A stretch of DNA of 5,162 bases from Blautia sp. BIOML-A1. Lineage in GTDB: Bacteria > Bacillota > Clostridia > Lachnospirales > Lachnospiraceae. The position numbers were made by a program, and so were the translations under genes. This document shows positions 5,019 to 5,162 of this stretch, one piece after another (the first letter of the stretch is position 1; every line of letters begins with the position of its first letter). The notes under the pieces are model-generated. The model searched no databases. It was given only the letters and a program-made list of their open reading frames with translations, and was not told where the DNA came from. The DNA lies in assembly GCF_009883055.1 (NCBI RefSeq), contig NZ_WWVR01000075.1:1-5162 (forward strand), read 5' to 3'.

Positions 5019-5162
5019 AAATGATCTATCTCCAGCATCCTCGTGACTCCGTTATCGAAAATGTTGATAAAATGATCAATTGTGGGAATCCCTCTTTTGG
5101 TGGTGCTATGTACGGTTGTGGACACTGCGGTAATCTTAAATTTGTCCCCTTTCGATGCAAAA
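4979..5162 (+). CDS. IS91-type transposase, N-terminal fragment (continues past window)
   Basis: The first 61 codons of a transposase that runs off the right edge. The helical N-terminus (MNILQKIFKEHYEEM) leads into a zinc-binding region with C35, then C47-x2-C50 (GCGHCG) and C60. This lines up with the zinc domain of transposase A: NC, then C-x2-C-G, then a terminal C at matching spacings. Similarity elsewhere is low. The HUH and tyrosine motifs would lie beyond the window. The start at 4979 is the first usable ATG: the one at 4971 meets a stop after three codons. It lacks a clear ribosome site and lies in the loop of a stem, as noted separately. Confidence 0.8.
   Translation, partial: MNILQKIFKEHYEEMIYLQHPRDSVIENVDKMINCGNPSFGGAMYGCGHCGNLKFVPFRCK

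Larger units (their letters stand above)
4887..5162 (+). mobile_element. IS91-type element B, 5' end only (runs off the window)
   Basis: It comprises a hairpin-rich 90-base leader and the start of an IS91-type transposase. The left boundary is placed where the adenylating-enzyme remnant ends and the hairpins begin; no terminal repeat can be tested because the other end is outside the window. Its transposase differs strongly from that of element A, so this is a separate family member, not a second copy. Confidence 0.5.

Overview
The window looks like a mobile-element-rich accessory region of a low-to-moderate GC Gram-positive anaerobe, most likely a gut Clostridia/Lachnospiraceae-type bacterium. 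This rests on strong AGGAGG-type ribosome binding sites, a secreted multi-domain bacterial Ig-like (Big_2) protein, and IS91-type transposases of the kind common in that group. The taxon is an inference from style, not from a marker gene.

Layout. Positions 1-100 are almost filled by a long imperfect inverted repeat. About 99-2531 is a two-gene IS91-family (HUH/Y2) insertion element on the minus strand: a tyrosine recombinase (1421-2269) and, overlapping it by 8 bases, an IS91-type transposase (277-1428) with intact zinc-binding, HUH and double-tyrosine motifs. An 11-bp inverted repeat at 99-109 and 2521-2531 is my best guess for the element's ends. Positions 2441-4618 (minus) encode a 725-residue exported protein: signal peptide, long acidic linker, Ig-like domains. 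Its last ~30 codons appear to be read out of the insertion element, so it is probably a 3'-truncated gene with a chimeric tail. Just upstream, 4697-~4887 (minus) is a 5'-truncated remnant that reads like the C-terminal subdomain of an ANL-superfamily adenylating enzyme (acyl-CoA synthetase/DltA-like). From about 4887 to the window edge lies the 5' end of a second, different IS91-type element on the plus strand, beginning with two hairpins and the first 61 codons of a transposase.

How it fits together. Two IS91-type elements in opposite orientation bracket one segment of host-like DNA, each apparently having cut a gene at its edge. The upstream ('ter') ends of both elements face that segment; if these follow IS91/ISCR rules, this is the side from which one-ended rolling-circle transposition can carry off neighbouring DNA. 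Both elements show RNA-level brakes: terminator-like hairpins before the first gene, and stem-loops that cover the Shine-Dalgarno site (element A) or flank the start codon (element B). No tRNA, rRNA, CRISPR array or defence system was recognised.
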